Assembly: GCA_034667245.1 (NCBI GenBank)
Contig: JAXDKI010000485.1
Coordinates: 1 to 13,426, forward strand
From: DATBFX01 sp034667245
GTDB lineage: Bacteria > Chloroflexota > Chloroflexia > Thermomicrobiales > UBA6265
Direction: 5' to 3'
DNA length: 13,426 bases
This document shows, one piece after another, positions 6,807 through 12,382 of this stretch. Positions within the stretch are counted from its first letter, which is position 1. Every line of letters starts with the position of its first letter. Position numbers and translations under genes: made by a program. The notes under the pieces were generated by a model. It saw only the letters and a list, made by a program, of their open reading frames with translations, made no database searches and was not told the origin of the DNA.

Positions 6807-7888
6807 CAAAGCTCTTGCAGAAATGACTGCTGATGCGCGTCCAGCGATGCCGGCGGCGGCGTCTTCAGGTGCTCATAGCCCCGGCGAGTCACGATACGCC
6901 CTCGCGGCGTTCGCTGCAGGAAACCGAGTTGGATGAGATACGGTTCGTAGACGTCCATGATCGTATCGGTCTCTTCGCTCGTTGCCGCGGCCAGCGTCTC
7001 GATCCCGACCGGTCCGCCGTCGAACTTGTCGACGATCGCCCGCAGGATCCTGCGATCCACGTCGTCCAACCCCAACTCGTCCACGTCGAGCATCGCCAGC
7101 GCGGCGTCCGCTGTCTCCTCGGTGATGTCCCCGGCCCCGTGCACCTCTGCGAAGTCGCGGACGCGCTTTAGGAGCCGGTTGGCAACCCGCGGCGTCCCCC
7201 TCGAGCGCAACGCGATCGCGTGCGCACCCGATTCCGCGATCGGCACCTGGAGGATCGCCGCCGAGCGCGTGACGATCTCCTGCGTCGCCGGCAGATCGTA
7301 GAAGTCGAGCCGCATGACGGAACCGAATCGGTCACGGAGCGGTCCGGTCAGCAGGGCGAGACGGGTCGTCGCGCCGACGAGCGTAAAGCGCGGCAGGTTG
7401 ATCCGCATCGTGCGCGCCGCAGGACCCTTGCCGATTACGATGTCGACCGCAAAGTCCTCCATCGCTGGATAGAGCACCTCCTCGACGATGCGATTGAGGC
7501 GATGGATCTCGTCGATGAAGAGCACGTCGCCAGCTTTGAGGTTCGTCAGGATCGAGACGAGGTCACCGGCCCGCTCGATTGCGGGACCCGACGTCACGCG
7601 GAGACTGACTCCCATCTCGGCCGCGATGATCGAGGCCAGGGTCGTCTTGCCGAGCCCCGGTGGACCGTAGAAGAGCGTATGGTCCAGAGTCTCGCCGCGC
7701 CGTTTCGCTGCCTCCATAAAGATCGACAGGCTCGACTTGACGCGCTCTTGGCCGATGTACTCCTCCAGCCGGCGTGGCCGCAGGCTCCGTTCGATCTGCG
7801 CGTCTTCGCCCCGGGTGCGTGGTGTTACCACCCGCTGCTGTTCGCGGGATTGCGTCTGGACACGTGGGGCGAGGCGAGCGTCGGTCAT
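6806..7888 (-). CDS. ruvB: Holliday junction branch-migration helicase RuvB
   Basis: 360 aa. The hexameric AAA+ motor works with RuvA to move Holliday junctions. Motifs: SLRPRRLEEYIGQ (about 35-47), Walker A GPPGLGKTT (75-83), Walker B LFIDEIH (123-129), sensor 1 GATTR (172-176), arginine-finger region GPLRDRFG (182-189), and a C-terminal winged helix with GGPVGIETLAAA and LIQLGFLQRTPRGR. The N-terminus before the conserved block is somewhat longer than usual. A GTG at 7831 would give a more typical length, but the ATG at 7888 lies exactly where transcription should start, suggesting a leaderless mRNA. A LexA-type box overlaps the -35 region. ruvA and ruvC are not adjacent. queA overlaps its stop. 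Confidence 0.97.
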   Translation of the reverse strand: MTDARLAPRVQTQSREQQRVVTPRTRGEDAQIERSLRPRRLEEYIGQERVKSSLSIFMEAAKRRGETLDHTLFYGPPGLGKTTLASIIAAEMGVSLRVTSGPAIERAGDLVSILTNLKAGDVLFIDEIHRLNRIVEEVLYPAMEDFAVDIVIGKGPAARTMRINLPRFTLVGATTRLALLTGPLRDRFGSVMRLDFYDLPATQEIVTRSAAILQVPIAESGAHAIALRSRGTPRVANRLLKRVRDFAEVHGAGDITEETADAALAMLDVDELGLDDVDRRILRAIVDKFDGGPVGIETLAAATSEETDTIMDVYEPYLIQLGFLQRTPRGRIVTRRGYEHLKTPPPASLDAHQQSFLQEL

Positions 7889-7894
7889 GAGTTG

Positions 7895-7900
7895 AGTATA
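7895..7900 (-). promoter_or_regulatory. ruvB promoter -10 element (leaderless geometry)
   Basis: On the minus strand this is TATACT, one mismatch from consensus. A weak -35 (CGAACA, 7919-7924) lies 18 bases upstream inside the LexA-type box. Six bases separate the -10 from the ATG, so transcription should start at or next to the ATG. No Shine-Dalgarno is placed for that ATG. Confidence 0.65.
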
Positions 7901-7911
7901 CCCCGCGGCCC

Positions 7912-7923
7912 GAACGTCTGTTC
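7912..7923. promoter_or_regulatory. LexA (SOS) box in front of ruvB
   Basis: GAACGTCTGTTC, flanked by C and G, has perfect GAAC-N4-GTTC half-sites. It covers the -35 region of the ruvB promoter and begins one base beyond the stop of the Trm112-like gene. ruvB is a known SOS gene in E. coli and Bacillus subtilis. Confidence 0.8.
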
Positions 7924-7924
7924 G

Positions 7925-8101
7925 TTAGGCGCCGTCGTCGACGAGCATGTTGGGAATGCCATCTTCGATCGGGTAGCTCCGTCCACAGGACGTGCAGATG
8001 AGCCGGCTCCCTTCCAGCCGCAATTCTTGTTTGTCGATCGGGCAAACGAGAATCGCAAGCAGATCGGGACTGATAACCGGCTTCGTGGTCGTTTCGCTCA
8101 T
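7925..8101 (-). CDS. Small Trm112-family zinc-binding-like protein
   Basis: 58 aa. Its ATG overlaps the stop of the upstream TPR gene by four bases (ATGA), indicating coupled translation. It reads DLLAILVCPIDKQELRLEG, then LICTSCGRSYPIEDGIPNML. This is the Trm112/YcaR (UPF0434) pattern: a CPxC-like knuckle, a short strand, a CxxC knuckle and the hallmark YPIxDGIPxML ending. Three cysteines are present (20, 36, 39). The usual second Cys of CPxC is Asp here, as variation in bacterial members allows. In eukaryotes and archaea Trm112 activates methyltransferases; the bacterial role is poorly defined. The gene is short but the motif is clear. Confidence 0.85.
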   Translation of the reverse strand: MSETTTKPVISPDLLAILVCPIDKQELRLEGSRLICTSCGRSYPIEDGIPNMLVDDGA

Positions 8102-8799
8102 GGTGTCGCCTCCACTATCGGTACTTGCGGTGTTGCCGCCGCACCAGGTGTCGCAAAGCCGAGTTCCGTGAGCGCCTGCGCTGACAACTCGGCCACGTAG
8201 GTTCCGGGACCGACCTCGATCGTCCGCCGATACTCGGCGGCGGCCTCCGGGGTGCGCGGCGGAACCCAGTTTCGGTAGAGCTCGGCCAGGTAATAGTGGG
8301 CCTGCGCATTCTCCGATTGCCCGGCGAGGATCTTCTTGAACTGAAACTCGGCGTCGGTGCGTTTACCGCCGTCCGCGAGCGAGCGTGCAAAGTCGAGGCG
8401 GACGTCCCAATTCTCCGGGTCGATCGCGAGCGACTTCTCGTACCATTCGATCGCCTCGCTCAGGCGGCCGGTCTGTGCAAGATAGTTTGCCAAACTCGCC
8501 AAAGCGGCCGCGTCGTTCGGGTTGTCGGCGACTTCCTTTCGGAGCGACTCCTCGTACTCGTCGGGCCCATTGGCACTATTGGGGTCGAAGGAGATGGGCC
8601 CGTCGTCGTTGCTGGGGTTCGTCAGGCCGTCGACGATCGCGGCGCCGATCGCCCCGACGATGAGCGAGAAGACCACAAGCAGAGCCAGGACTGAGAACGC
8701 GAGTTGTGCCCGGTTCATCCGTCCAAGCCGGCGACGAAGCGAGCGCTTGGGGTTGGTTGCCGGCCGCGTCCGCGGTGGCTGCGGTCTGCGTTGCGCCAC
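8098..8799 (-). CDS. Membrane-anchored TPR-repeat protein
   Basis: 233 aa from a GTG at 8799 (GAGG four bases upstream). An ATG at 8718 is the main alternative and would remove 27 very basic residues. A short Arg-rich cytoplasmic tail leads to one membrane segment, LAFSVLALLVVFSLIVGAIG, then a Ser/Asn/Asp-rich linker. Three TPR units follow: NDAAALASLANYLAQTGRLS to LAIDPEN; WDVRLDFARSLADGGKRTDA; and AHYYLAELYRNW to YRRTIEVGP. The repeats should face outside, held by the N-terminal anchor, and act as a protein-binding scaffold. The C-terminus is Ala/Pro/Thr-rich. It overlaps the Trm112-like gene by four bases. The partner protein cannot be told from sequence. Confidence 0.8.
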   Translation of the reverse strand: MAQRRPQPPRTRPATNPKRSLRRRLGRMNRAQLAFSVLALLVVFSLIVGAIGAAIVDGLTNPSNDDGPISFDPNSANGPDEYEESLRKEVADNPNDAAALASLANYLAQTGRLSEAIEWYEKSLAIDPENWDVRLDFARSLADGGKRTDAEFQFKKILAGQSENAQAHYYLAELYRNWVPPRTPEAAAEYRRTIEVGPGTYVAELSAQALTELGFATPGAAATPQVPIVEATP

Positions 8800-8888
8800 G
8801 GCGCCTCGACGTCCTCCTGGCTCATCCCATTCCGGGTGCGGTCGCCTTGCTGCCCGCGATATCGCCGAGCCGTACAACGAGCAACGAT

Positions 8889-8917
8889 ACCATAGCGACT
8901 TTCCCGGGCGTTCCCAA
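8889..8917 (-). promoter_or_regulatory. Possible promoter of the TPR-Trm112 transcript
   Basis: On the minus strand, TTGGGA (8912-8917), a 17-base spacer and TATGGT (8889-8894). Each hexamer is a partial match. The predicted start near 8882 would give a leader of about 83 bases to the GTG at 8799. Confidence 0.35.
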
Positions 8918-8988
8918 CAGCCTGTCCCAAAAATGGAGTTAGGGCGGTGCTTTCGGCCCCGATGCCGCCGGTGAGGTGCCAATGCGGA

Positions 8989-9018
8989 TTGCGACGGGAG
9001 CCGGCTCGGTGATATACT
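8989..9018 (+). promoter_or_regulatory. Promoter of the tRNA/rnpB cluster
   Basis: TTGCGA (8989-8994), an 18-base spacer and TATACT (9013-9018). The predicted start near 9025 lies about 25 bases before tRNA-Thr. Confidence 0.6.
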
Positions 9019-9049
9019 TTGTACGCTCCGGAGTTAGGGGTGCTGGCGT

Positions 9050-9122
9050 GCCGGCCTAGCTCAGTTGGTAGAGCAGCTGTTTCGTAAACAGCAGGTCCGG
9101 GGTTCGAGTCCCCGGGTCGGCT
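9050..9122 (+). tRNA. tRNA-Thr (anticodon CGT)
   Basis: Acceptor GCCGGCC/GGTCGGC (one G-U pair), D arm GCTC-AGTTGGTA-GAGC, anticodon stem GCTGT/ACAGC with loop TTCGTAA (anticodon CGT at 9083-9085), and T arm CGGGG-TTCGAGT-CCCCG. The discriminator is T; CCA is not encoded. Confidence 0.95.
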
Positions 9123-9151
9123 CCCCAACCGGACCCCGTCCGGGGCACCGC

Positions 9152-9235
9152 GCCGAAGTGGCGGAACCGGCAGACGCGCTACGTTCAGGGCGTAGTGGGT
9201 GTAAACCCGTGGGAGTTCAAATCTCCCCTTCGGCA
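9152..9235 (+). tRNA. tRNA-Leu (anticodon CAG)
   Basis: A class II tRNA of 84 bases. Acceptor GCCGAAG/CTTCGGC, anticodon stem CTACG/CGTAG with loop TTCAGGG (anticodon CAG at 9186-9188), a long variable arm containing GGGT-GTAA-ACCC, and T arm GGGAG-TTCAAAT-CTCCC. CCA is not encoded. A small hairpin CCGGAC-CCC-GTCCGG (9129-9143) separates it from tRNA-Thr and may aid processing. Confidence 0.95.
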
Positions 9236-9295
9236 CCGGGTCGCTGACCCAGTTGTTCCCGGATCACTGGTTCTCGAATCAGTTGCACGGGAAGT

Positions 9296-9315
9296 GGCCC
9301 GTCTCCGGACGGGCC
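9296..9315 (+). terminator. UNCG-capped hairpin between tRNA-Leu and rnpB
   Basis: GGCCCGTC (9296-9303) pairs with GACGGGCC (9308-9315) around TCCG, a UNCG-type tetraloop closed by C-G, so very stable. It lies just ahead of a -10-like TACATT (9318-9323) and the rnpB 5' end. No T-run follows. It may separate the tRNA and rnpB transcripts or be a processing signal. Confidence 0.45.
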
Positions 9316-9330
9316 CGTACATTGACAACC

Positions 9331-9693
9331 GAGAACGCGAGCGGAAGGATGATCGCTGGCCCAACCGGGCTAGAGGAAAGTCCGAGCTGCACAGAGCGAG
9401 GGTGCCCGGTGAAAGCCGGGGCGGCGTCCCAACGCCGACAGTCCAGACTGGCACGCGGGCAACCGCGTGAGAGCAACAGAGACCGAACCGGGCTCGCCGT
9501 TCCACAGAACGGCGGAGCGCCGGGTGAAAAGGGCAATCCTCCCCGCAGCAATCTCCGACCCGGCCGTTATCAGGTTGCTCGCCGAGGCCGAAAGTCGAGA
9601 GCAGTCGCCGGGCGATCCGGCGACCGGTCCCTTTGGGACCGAGAGAGATGATCATCAGGAACAGAACTCGGCTTACTCTCCCTTCGCGTTCTC
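9331..9693 (+). ncRNA. rnpB: RNase P RNA, bacterial type A
   Basis: This is the catalytic RNA of RNase P, which trims tRNA 5' leaders. The ends are set by the P1 helix: GAGAACGCGA (9331-9340) pairs perfectly with TCGCGTTCTC (9684-9693), giving 363 bases, a normal size. Conserved blocks are in order: AGAGGAAAGTCCGAGCT near 9371 (CR-I and 5' half of P4), GAGAGCAACAGAGACC near 9470, CCTCCCCGCAGCAATC near 9538, and ACAGAACTCGGCTTAC near 9661 (CR-V and 3' half of P4). CCGAG and CTCGG make the P4 pairing. It lies between tRNA-Leu and tRNA-His, with only 7-8 bases to the latter. The end positions could differ by a few bases. Confidence 0.95.
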
Positions 9694-9701
9694 ATCTCAT
9701 G

Positions 9702-9777
9702 GTGCCTTTAGCTCAATCGGCAGAGCGCCGGTCTGTGGAACCGGAGGTCACGGGTTCGAGCCCCGTAAGGCACCCCA
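9702..9777 (+). tRNA. tRNA-His (anticodon GTG)
   Basis: Acceptor GTGCCTT/AAGGCAC, D arm GCTC-AATCGGCA-GAGC, anticodon stem CCGGT/ACCGG with loop CTGTGGA (anticodon GTG at 9735-9737), and T arm ACGGG-TTCGAGC-CCCGT. A G at 9701 supplies the G-1 typical of tRNA-His, facing C73 at 9774. CCA at 9775-9777 appears encoded, unlike the other two tRNAs here. It begins only 7 bases after the P1 end of rnpB with no terminator between, so the two are probably co-transcribed. Confidence 0.95.
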
Positions 9778-9786
9778 CGAAAATCG

Positions 9787-9813
9787 GCCCCAGGGAGCAT
9801 GGTTCCTTGGGGC
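9787..9813 (+). terminator. Terminator after tRNA-His
   Basis: GCCCCAGGGA (9787-9796) pairs with TCCTTGGGGC (9804-9813) over 10 bp with one G-U, leaving a 7-nt loop. TGGAGTCGTTTCTG follows, a weak T-rich tail. Confidence 0.7.
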
Positions 9814-9856
9814 TGGAGTCGTTTCTGACCACACTCTTGTCCATACTAGCACCGGG

Positions 9857-10020
9857 CTACCCAGCGAGTTCCCGCACCGTGGCGTCGGCGGCCCGATCCA
9901 ACGCCTCGGGGAAGAGGTGGCCGTTGGTGCCGGCGGTTGTGGTAGCAGGCTACGCCCGAGTACTTCCTGCACGACGCTTACTGGGATTCCCCCGAGAGCC
10001 TGAGACTCGCGGCGGTGCGG
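9857..10020 (-). pseudogene. Remnant of a tyrosine recombinase (integrase), C-terminal end
   Basis: Two adjacent minus-strand frames carry consecutive parts of an integrase C-terminus. First frame: SQALGGIPVSVVQEVLGRSLL (codons within 10005-9943), matching the usual GxxxxVVQExLGHSS block. After a frameshift: ATTTAGTNGHLFPEALDRAAD and on to ELAG and a stop at 9857, matching TxxTYGHLFPEALDRAAD. The distance between the LG and the GHLF fits the family. The catalytic Tyr is Asn (TNGHLF), and the LGH His is Arg. The upstream catalytic Arg/His box is not recognisable. It is clearly dead. It lies 80 bases from tRNA-His, a common kind of integration site. Confidence 0.62.
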
Positions 10021-10082
10021 CGGGTGTTCTGGGAGTTGGCGCGCGCGAGCCGGTCTGTCTTCTTGATGCGGCGCCAGCTACG

Positions 10083-10154
10083 GATGACGTTGCGCTGGCG
10101 CAGCTGGACGGCGGCTTCAACGCCTGGCAGGAGCGGGGCCTGCCCGTGGAAGAC
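10083..10154 (+). pseudogene. Fragment of a rhodanese-like sulfurtransferase
   Basis: The frame reads DDVALAQLDGGFNAWQERGL followed by PVE. This is the C-terminal signature of rhodanese domains (DVxxLDGGxxAWxxxGLPVE). No active-site Cys loop or intact N-terminal half is found in this frame; possible rhodanese-like pieces in a neighbouring frame overlap the integrase remnant and are not reliable. Regarded as a gene fragment. Confidence 0.5.
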
Positions 10155-10326
10155 GCCCCGGCCGATCTCGAGGTCGACCGGCCGCCCTGGCCTTCGGGTC
10201 GGAGTGCGGGGTGCCTAGCTCTTGACGGAAGCAGGAACTGGGTTTAGTGTGACATCCTCCTCGGGCGTCGCGGGCGCAAGCCAGCACGACGGACGTGGTG
10301 GACAGACGCCGATGGGGCAAGCGCGC

Positions 10327-10360
10327 AAGCGCCGAACTCGTCGGCGTTTTGTTGTGTTGG
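10327..10360 (+). terminator. Intrinsic terminator-like hairpin
   Basis: AAGCGCCGA (10327-10335) and TCGGCGTTT (10341-10349) form a 9-bp stem with one G-U and a 5-nt loop, followed by TGTTGTGTTG. No intact gene lies directly upstream, so it may be left from a decayed one. Confidence 0.45.
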
Positions 10361-10459
10361 GCGTGCGTCTCCTGGACGAGACGGCGCCCTCGCCGATCGG
10401 GGCAGAGGGCGCGCGCCGGGGCCGGCACGGCTCCGAGGGGTTGGGAGTCTCCGGAGCCG

Positions 10460-10491
10460 ACCGGCGGCGCCCCCACCATAGCGCCGCCGGT
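10460..10491. repeat. Perfect 11-bp inverted repeat
   Basis: ACCGGCGGCGC (10460-10470) and GCGCCGCCGGT (10481-10491) flank a 10-nt loop. There is no T-tract and no gene beside it. Function unknown. Confidence 0.5.
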
Positions 10492-10896
10492 ATCCATCTG
10501 CCCTCCCTCTGGCTCGTCATTCTGGCGGAGTTGGCCATCCTTCCTTTGGAGGATACGACCCCACGGCCGCCTGATGACAATGCCGCGGGGCCGATGTTTC
10601 CGTCGCCAGCGCGACTAAAGGCAGTCCGTGCGTCGGTGCAACCAATCCAGGGGTCTGACCGCTGTATCGGTTGGAGGGTGACCAGATCTCGTGGCGCGAA
10701 GGGATAACCATAAAACGCGCCCGGAGTGGCCGTCTTAGGGGAGGTGCGCTCAGACGTTGCCGTCGGCGACGCGAGTTGCGCGACGCATCGGTGGATAAGG
10801 CGAGAACGCGCCGTGATCGTCTGGACCGTCACGCCCCCGCGTCATCTTCTCTACGGGCGGAAACGCGTCCCCAATGCCTCACGATCGTCGGCGCTG

Positions 10897-10917
10897 GCGA
10901 AAACGTGATGTTTTCGC
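10897..10917 (+). repeat. 8-bp inverted repeat followed by TTT
   Basis: GCGAAAAC (10897-10904) and GTTTTCGC (10910-10917) pair perfectly around GTGAT. Only three T follow. It could be a weak terminator or operator; it is unusually A/T-rich for the surroundings. Confidence 0.35.
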
Positions 10918-11170
10918 TTTGGCAGTCCTCTCCTGCCCTCTCAGGCGCGCCCGGAGGCCCCAGAAAGAGCGATCGGTTGGCGACGGCTCCGTAGCCCTCG
11001 CGACCGTTTCCGTCTCGGCTGATCCCGCTGGGCACGCGCCATGTTGTTCGCGACGGGCGAGTCCGCGGCGTCAACGGGCTCGACTGGTCCTTCACCGATG
11101 GCTACCGCGGCCGGCACCCTAGCGCAGATCCGGGACCGGCGGTCAGGGGCGAGGGACCAGCGCCGTGGGC

Positions 11171-11398
11171 TCACCCGCGTCGGCCCTGCGGCACGAAGCG
11201 CCGGGCCAGGTCCTCGCCTGTCTCGTCGTCGACGAGGACCACCTCGCCGCCCTCCGCCCCCTCCAGCAGCAGCCGGCTCACGAACAGGTCAAGCGCCCGG
11301 CGGTTCGGCGCGGCGTCGCGCCGGCGGAGGCGACCGAGGACGCGCACCCCCGCCTCGCCCCGGAAGACCACCAGGTAGGACCTCCCCGTGCCCGCCAT
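11171..11398 (-). CDS. Small protein of unknown family, tandem paralogue A
   Basis: 75 aa; ATG at 11398 with AGGAGG six bases upstream. The frame is open further upstream, but the ribosome-binding site and alignment with its neighbour fix this start. Sequence features: a beta-like start SYLVVFRGEAGVRVLGRLRR, then APNRRALDLFVSRLLLEG, then GGEVVLVDDETGEDLARRF and a basic end. It shares with the 74-aa protein encoded 52 bases upstream: LGR, APNR, ALDLF, SRLLL, GGE, LVD, TG and ARR, in the same order. No signal peptide, Cys or catalytic motif is seen. Being soluble and basic-ended, it might bind nucleic acid or a partner, but that is a guess. I do not recognise the family. Confidence 0.72.
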   Translation of the reverse strand: MAGTGRSYLVVFRGEAGVRVLGRLRRRDAAPNRRALDLFVSRLLLEGAEGGEVVLVDDETGEDLARRFVPQGRRG

Positions 11399-11450
11399 GC
11401 CCCGCCTCCTGTCGCATCGCCGCCGACATCGACGAGGCGACGGGGCCGGC

Positions 11451-11675
11451 TCACCCACGCCGGCGGTGGTCGCGCACTCTCCGTCGGGCGACGACCTGCC
11501 CCGTCGCCTCGTCGACCAAGGCGAGTTCGCCCCCGGTGATCCCGGCCAGCAGCAGCCGGCTGCGGAAAAGATCGAGCGCGTGACGGTTTGGCGCCACGTC
11601 GGGCACGCGGCCAAGCCCGCGTATCCTAGCGCCGTCGAAATAGACCACTCGGTACCAGTGCTGCGCTTCTGCCAT
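11451..11675 (-). CDS. Small protein of unknown family, tandem paralogue B
   Basis: 74 aa; ATG at 11675 with GGAGG seven bases upstream, a strong site. It reads HWYRVVYFDGARIRGLGRVP, then APNRHALDLFRSRLLLAG, then GGELALVDEATGQVVARRR and a very basic tail (RDHRRRG). The shared core with paralogue A is collinear over nearly the full length, apart from a two-residue gap before APNR, so the genes arose by tandem duplication. The retained reading frames and separate strong ribosome-binding sites indicate both are translated. No promoter is obvious upstream; a small TCCTCC-GAAT-GGAGGA hairpin lies at 11757-11772. Function unknown. Confidence 0.72.
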   Translation of the reverse strand: MAEAQHWYRVVYFDGARIRGLGRVPDVAPNRHALDLFRSRLLLAGITGGELALVDEATGQVVARRRVRDHRRRG

Positions 11676-12164
11676 GCCCTCTCCTCCCGATCCCATGCAC
11701 GCCATCATCGCCGTTGCGGCCCGGGTGGTCATCCTTCACGCGGACGGAGCGGCGGTCCTCCGAATGGAGGAGAACGTGATAGGCCGATCGGCAGGGGGGC
11801 GGGCGAACCGTGCTGTGGCTCTCGTGCTTGCCCCTCCTGTCCCTACCGTTTCGGCCCCACCAGACGCTCGCACCGACCCCGGTCCCCGAACCACTCGCGC
11901 TCTCCGCGCGTCCTGGGGCGCCTTGATGTGCCGGCGCCTCGCGCGGGGAGGAGACGGACTGGGTGTAGCAGGGGCTGCGCGACATCCCTCTCACAAAGTC
12001 CCTTTTTGAAGCACGGGTCATTCCCTTTCGCCGCGGTGACGAGGCGCGCCCTGATGCACCGTTTCGAAGCCGACCATCGGCAAGTTGGCACTGCCCAATG
12101 TGATTTGTCATGAAAACAGTCATGGGAAGCAAGTCGGCTCATCCGGGATGGTGTACCTAGACCG
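11676..12164. other. Stretch of about 490 bases without a supported gene
   Basis: No frame has a good start plus protein-like composition. It presumably holds the promoter of the small paralogous pair. A direct repeat GTCATG occurs at 12107-12112 and 12119-12124, and the first TACCTA word at 12154-12159. Otherwise nothing is recognised. Confidence 0.45.
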
Positions 12165-12330
12165 GTAGGCATGAACAGCTATAGGAAAAAAACCGTCTCA
12201 CAGGGACTATCATACCTAGCCTATCAAGATACGACGATGCCGAATTAAGTCCTATAACAGTAACTTTTTGCGGTACTCATACCTAATCATAAAGCTACTT
12301 ATATGTAATAGTATGGCTTATTATTAGATG
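12165..12330. other. AT-rich island with repeated TACCTA words
   Basis: GC is 53 of 150 bases (35%) over 12181-12330, in otherwise strongly GC-rich DNA. CATACCTA occurs at 12211-12218 and 12278-12285, with a third TACCTA at 12154-12159 just outside. -10-like words (TATAAC 12253-12258, TATTAT 12319-12324) lack matching -35 elements. It probably contains the promoter region of the CAP-protein gene and may bind a nucleoid protein or regulator. No gene fits. Confidence 0.6.
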
Positions 12331-12336
12331 TGAACG

Positions 12337-12354
12337 GCGCGCCGTGCGGCGCGC
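12337..12354 (+). promoter_or_regulatory. Leader hairpin ahead of the CAP gene
   Basis: GCGCGCC (12337-12343) and GGCGCGC (12348-12354) form a perfect 7-bp stem with a GTGC loop, 28 bases before the ATG at 12383. It marks the abrupt return from AT-rich to GC-rich sequence and may stabilise the leader mRNA. Confidence 0.4.
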
Positions 12355-12382
12355 AAGACCTGTGAAGGGCATCGGGGGACAG

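Larger units (their letters stand above)
10155..11170. other. About 1 kb without a supported gene
   Basis: All frames here are short, overlapping and rich in Arg/Pro/Ser, as expected of high-GC non-coding DNA. None has a convincing ribosome-binding site or family motif. Contents seen: a terminator-like hairpin (10327-10349), an 11-bp hairpin (10460-10491) and an 8-bp hairpin (10897-10917). A short plus-strand stretch near 11020-11130 reads TRHVVRDGRVRGVNGLDWSF and looks protein-like, but has no start or recognised family. Given the fossils at 9857-10154, decayed genes are the likeliest explanation. Confidence 0.5.

Noticed and set aside
9531..9556. Possible variant of the RNase P L15 GGU (CCA-binding) loop, reading GGCAATCC
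   Set aside because: Its position before CCTCCCCGCAGCAA matches the conserved GGxAAxCC...GxAGCAA region, not L15. An AGGTT near 9572 is a better L15 candidate.
9957..10082. Plus-strand peptide starting EYFLHDAYWDS as the N-terminal half of the rhodanese
   Set aside because: It lies antisense to the better-supported integrase remnant, is in another frame, and lacks the active-site Cys loop.
9467..10247. Long plus-strand frames across rnpB, tRNA-His and beyond
   Set aside because: They run through the RNase P RNA and tRNA-His structures and have no family match. They are chance open frames in GC-rich RNA genes; only the short rhodanese signature inside one of them is kept, as a fragment.
10790..10798. 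DnaA-box-like GGTGGATAA
   Set aside because: A single site with one mismatch, no cluster, and not next to dnaA or dnaN; expected by chance.
10215..10832. 205-aa minus-strand frame
   Set aside because: No ribosome-binding site, composition dominated by Arg/Pro/Ser/Thr, no recognisable motif, and it runs through two strong hairpins.
12076..12094. Similarity between CGGCAAGTTGGCAC and CGACAAGTGGCACC near 13412 as element ends
   Set aside because: Short and gapped, no transposase between them and no target duplication visible.
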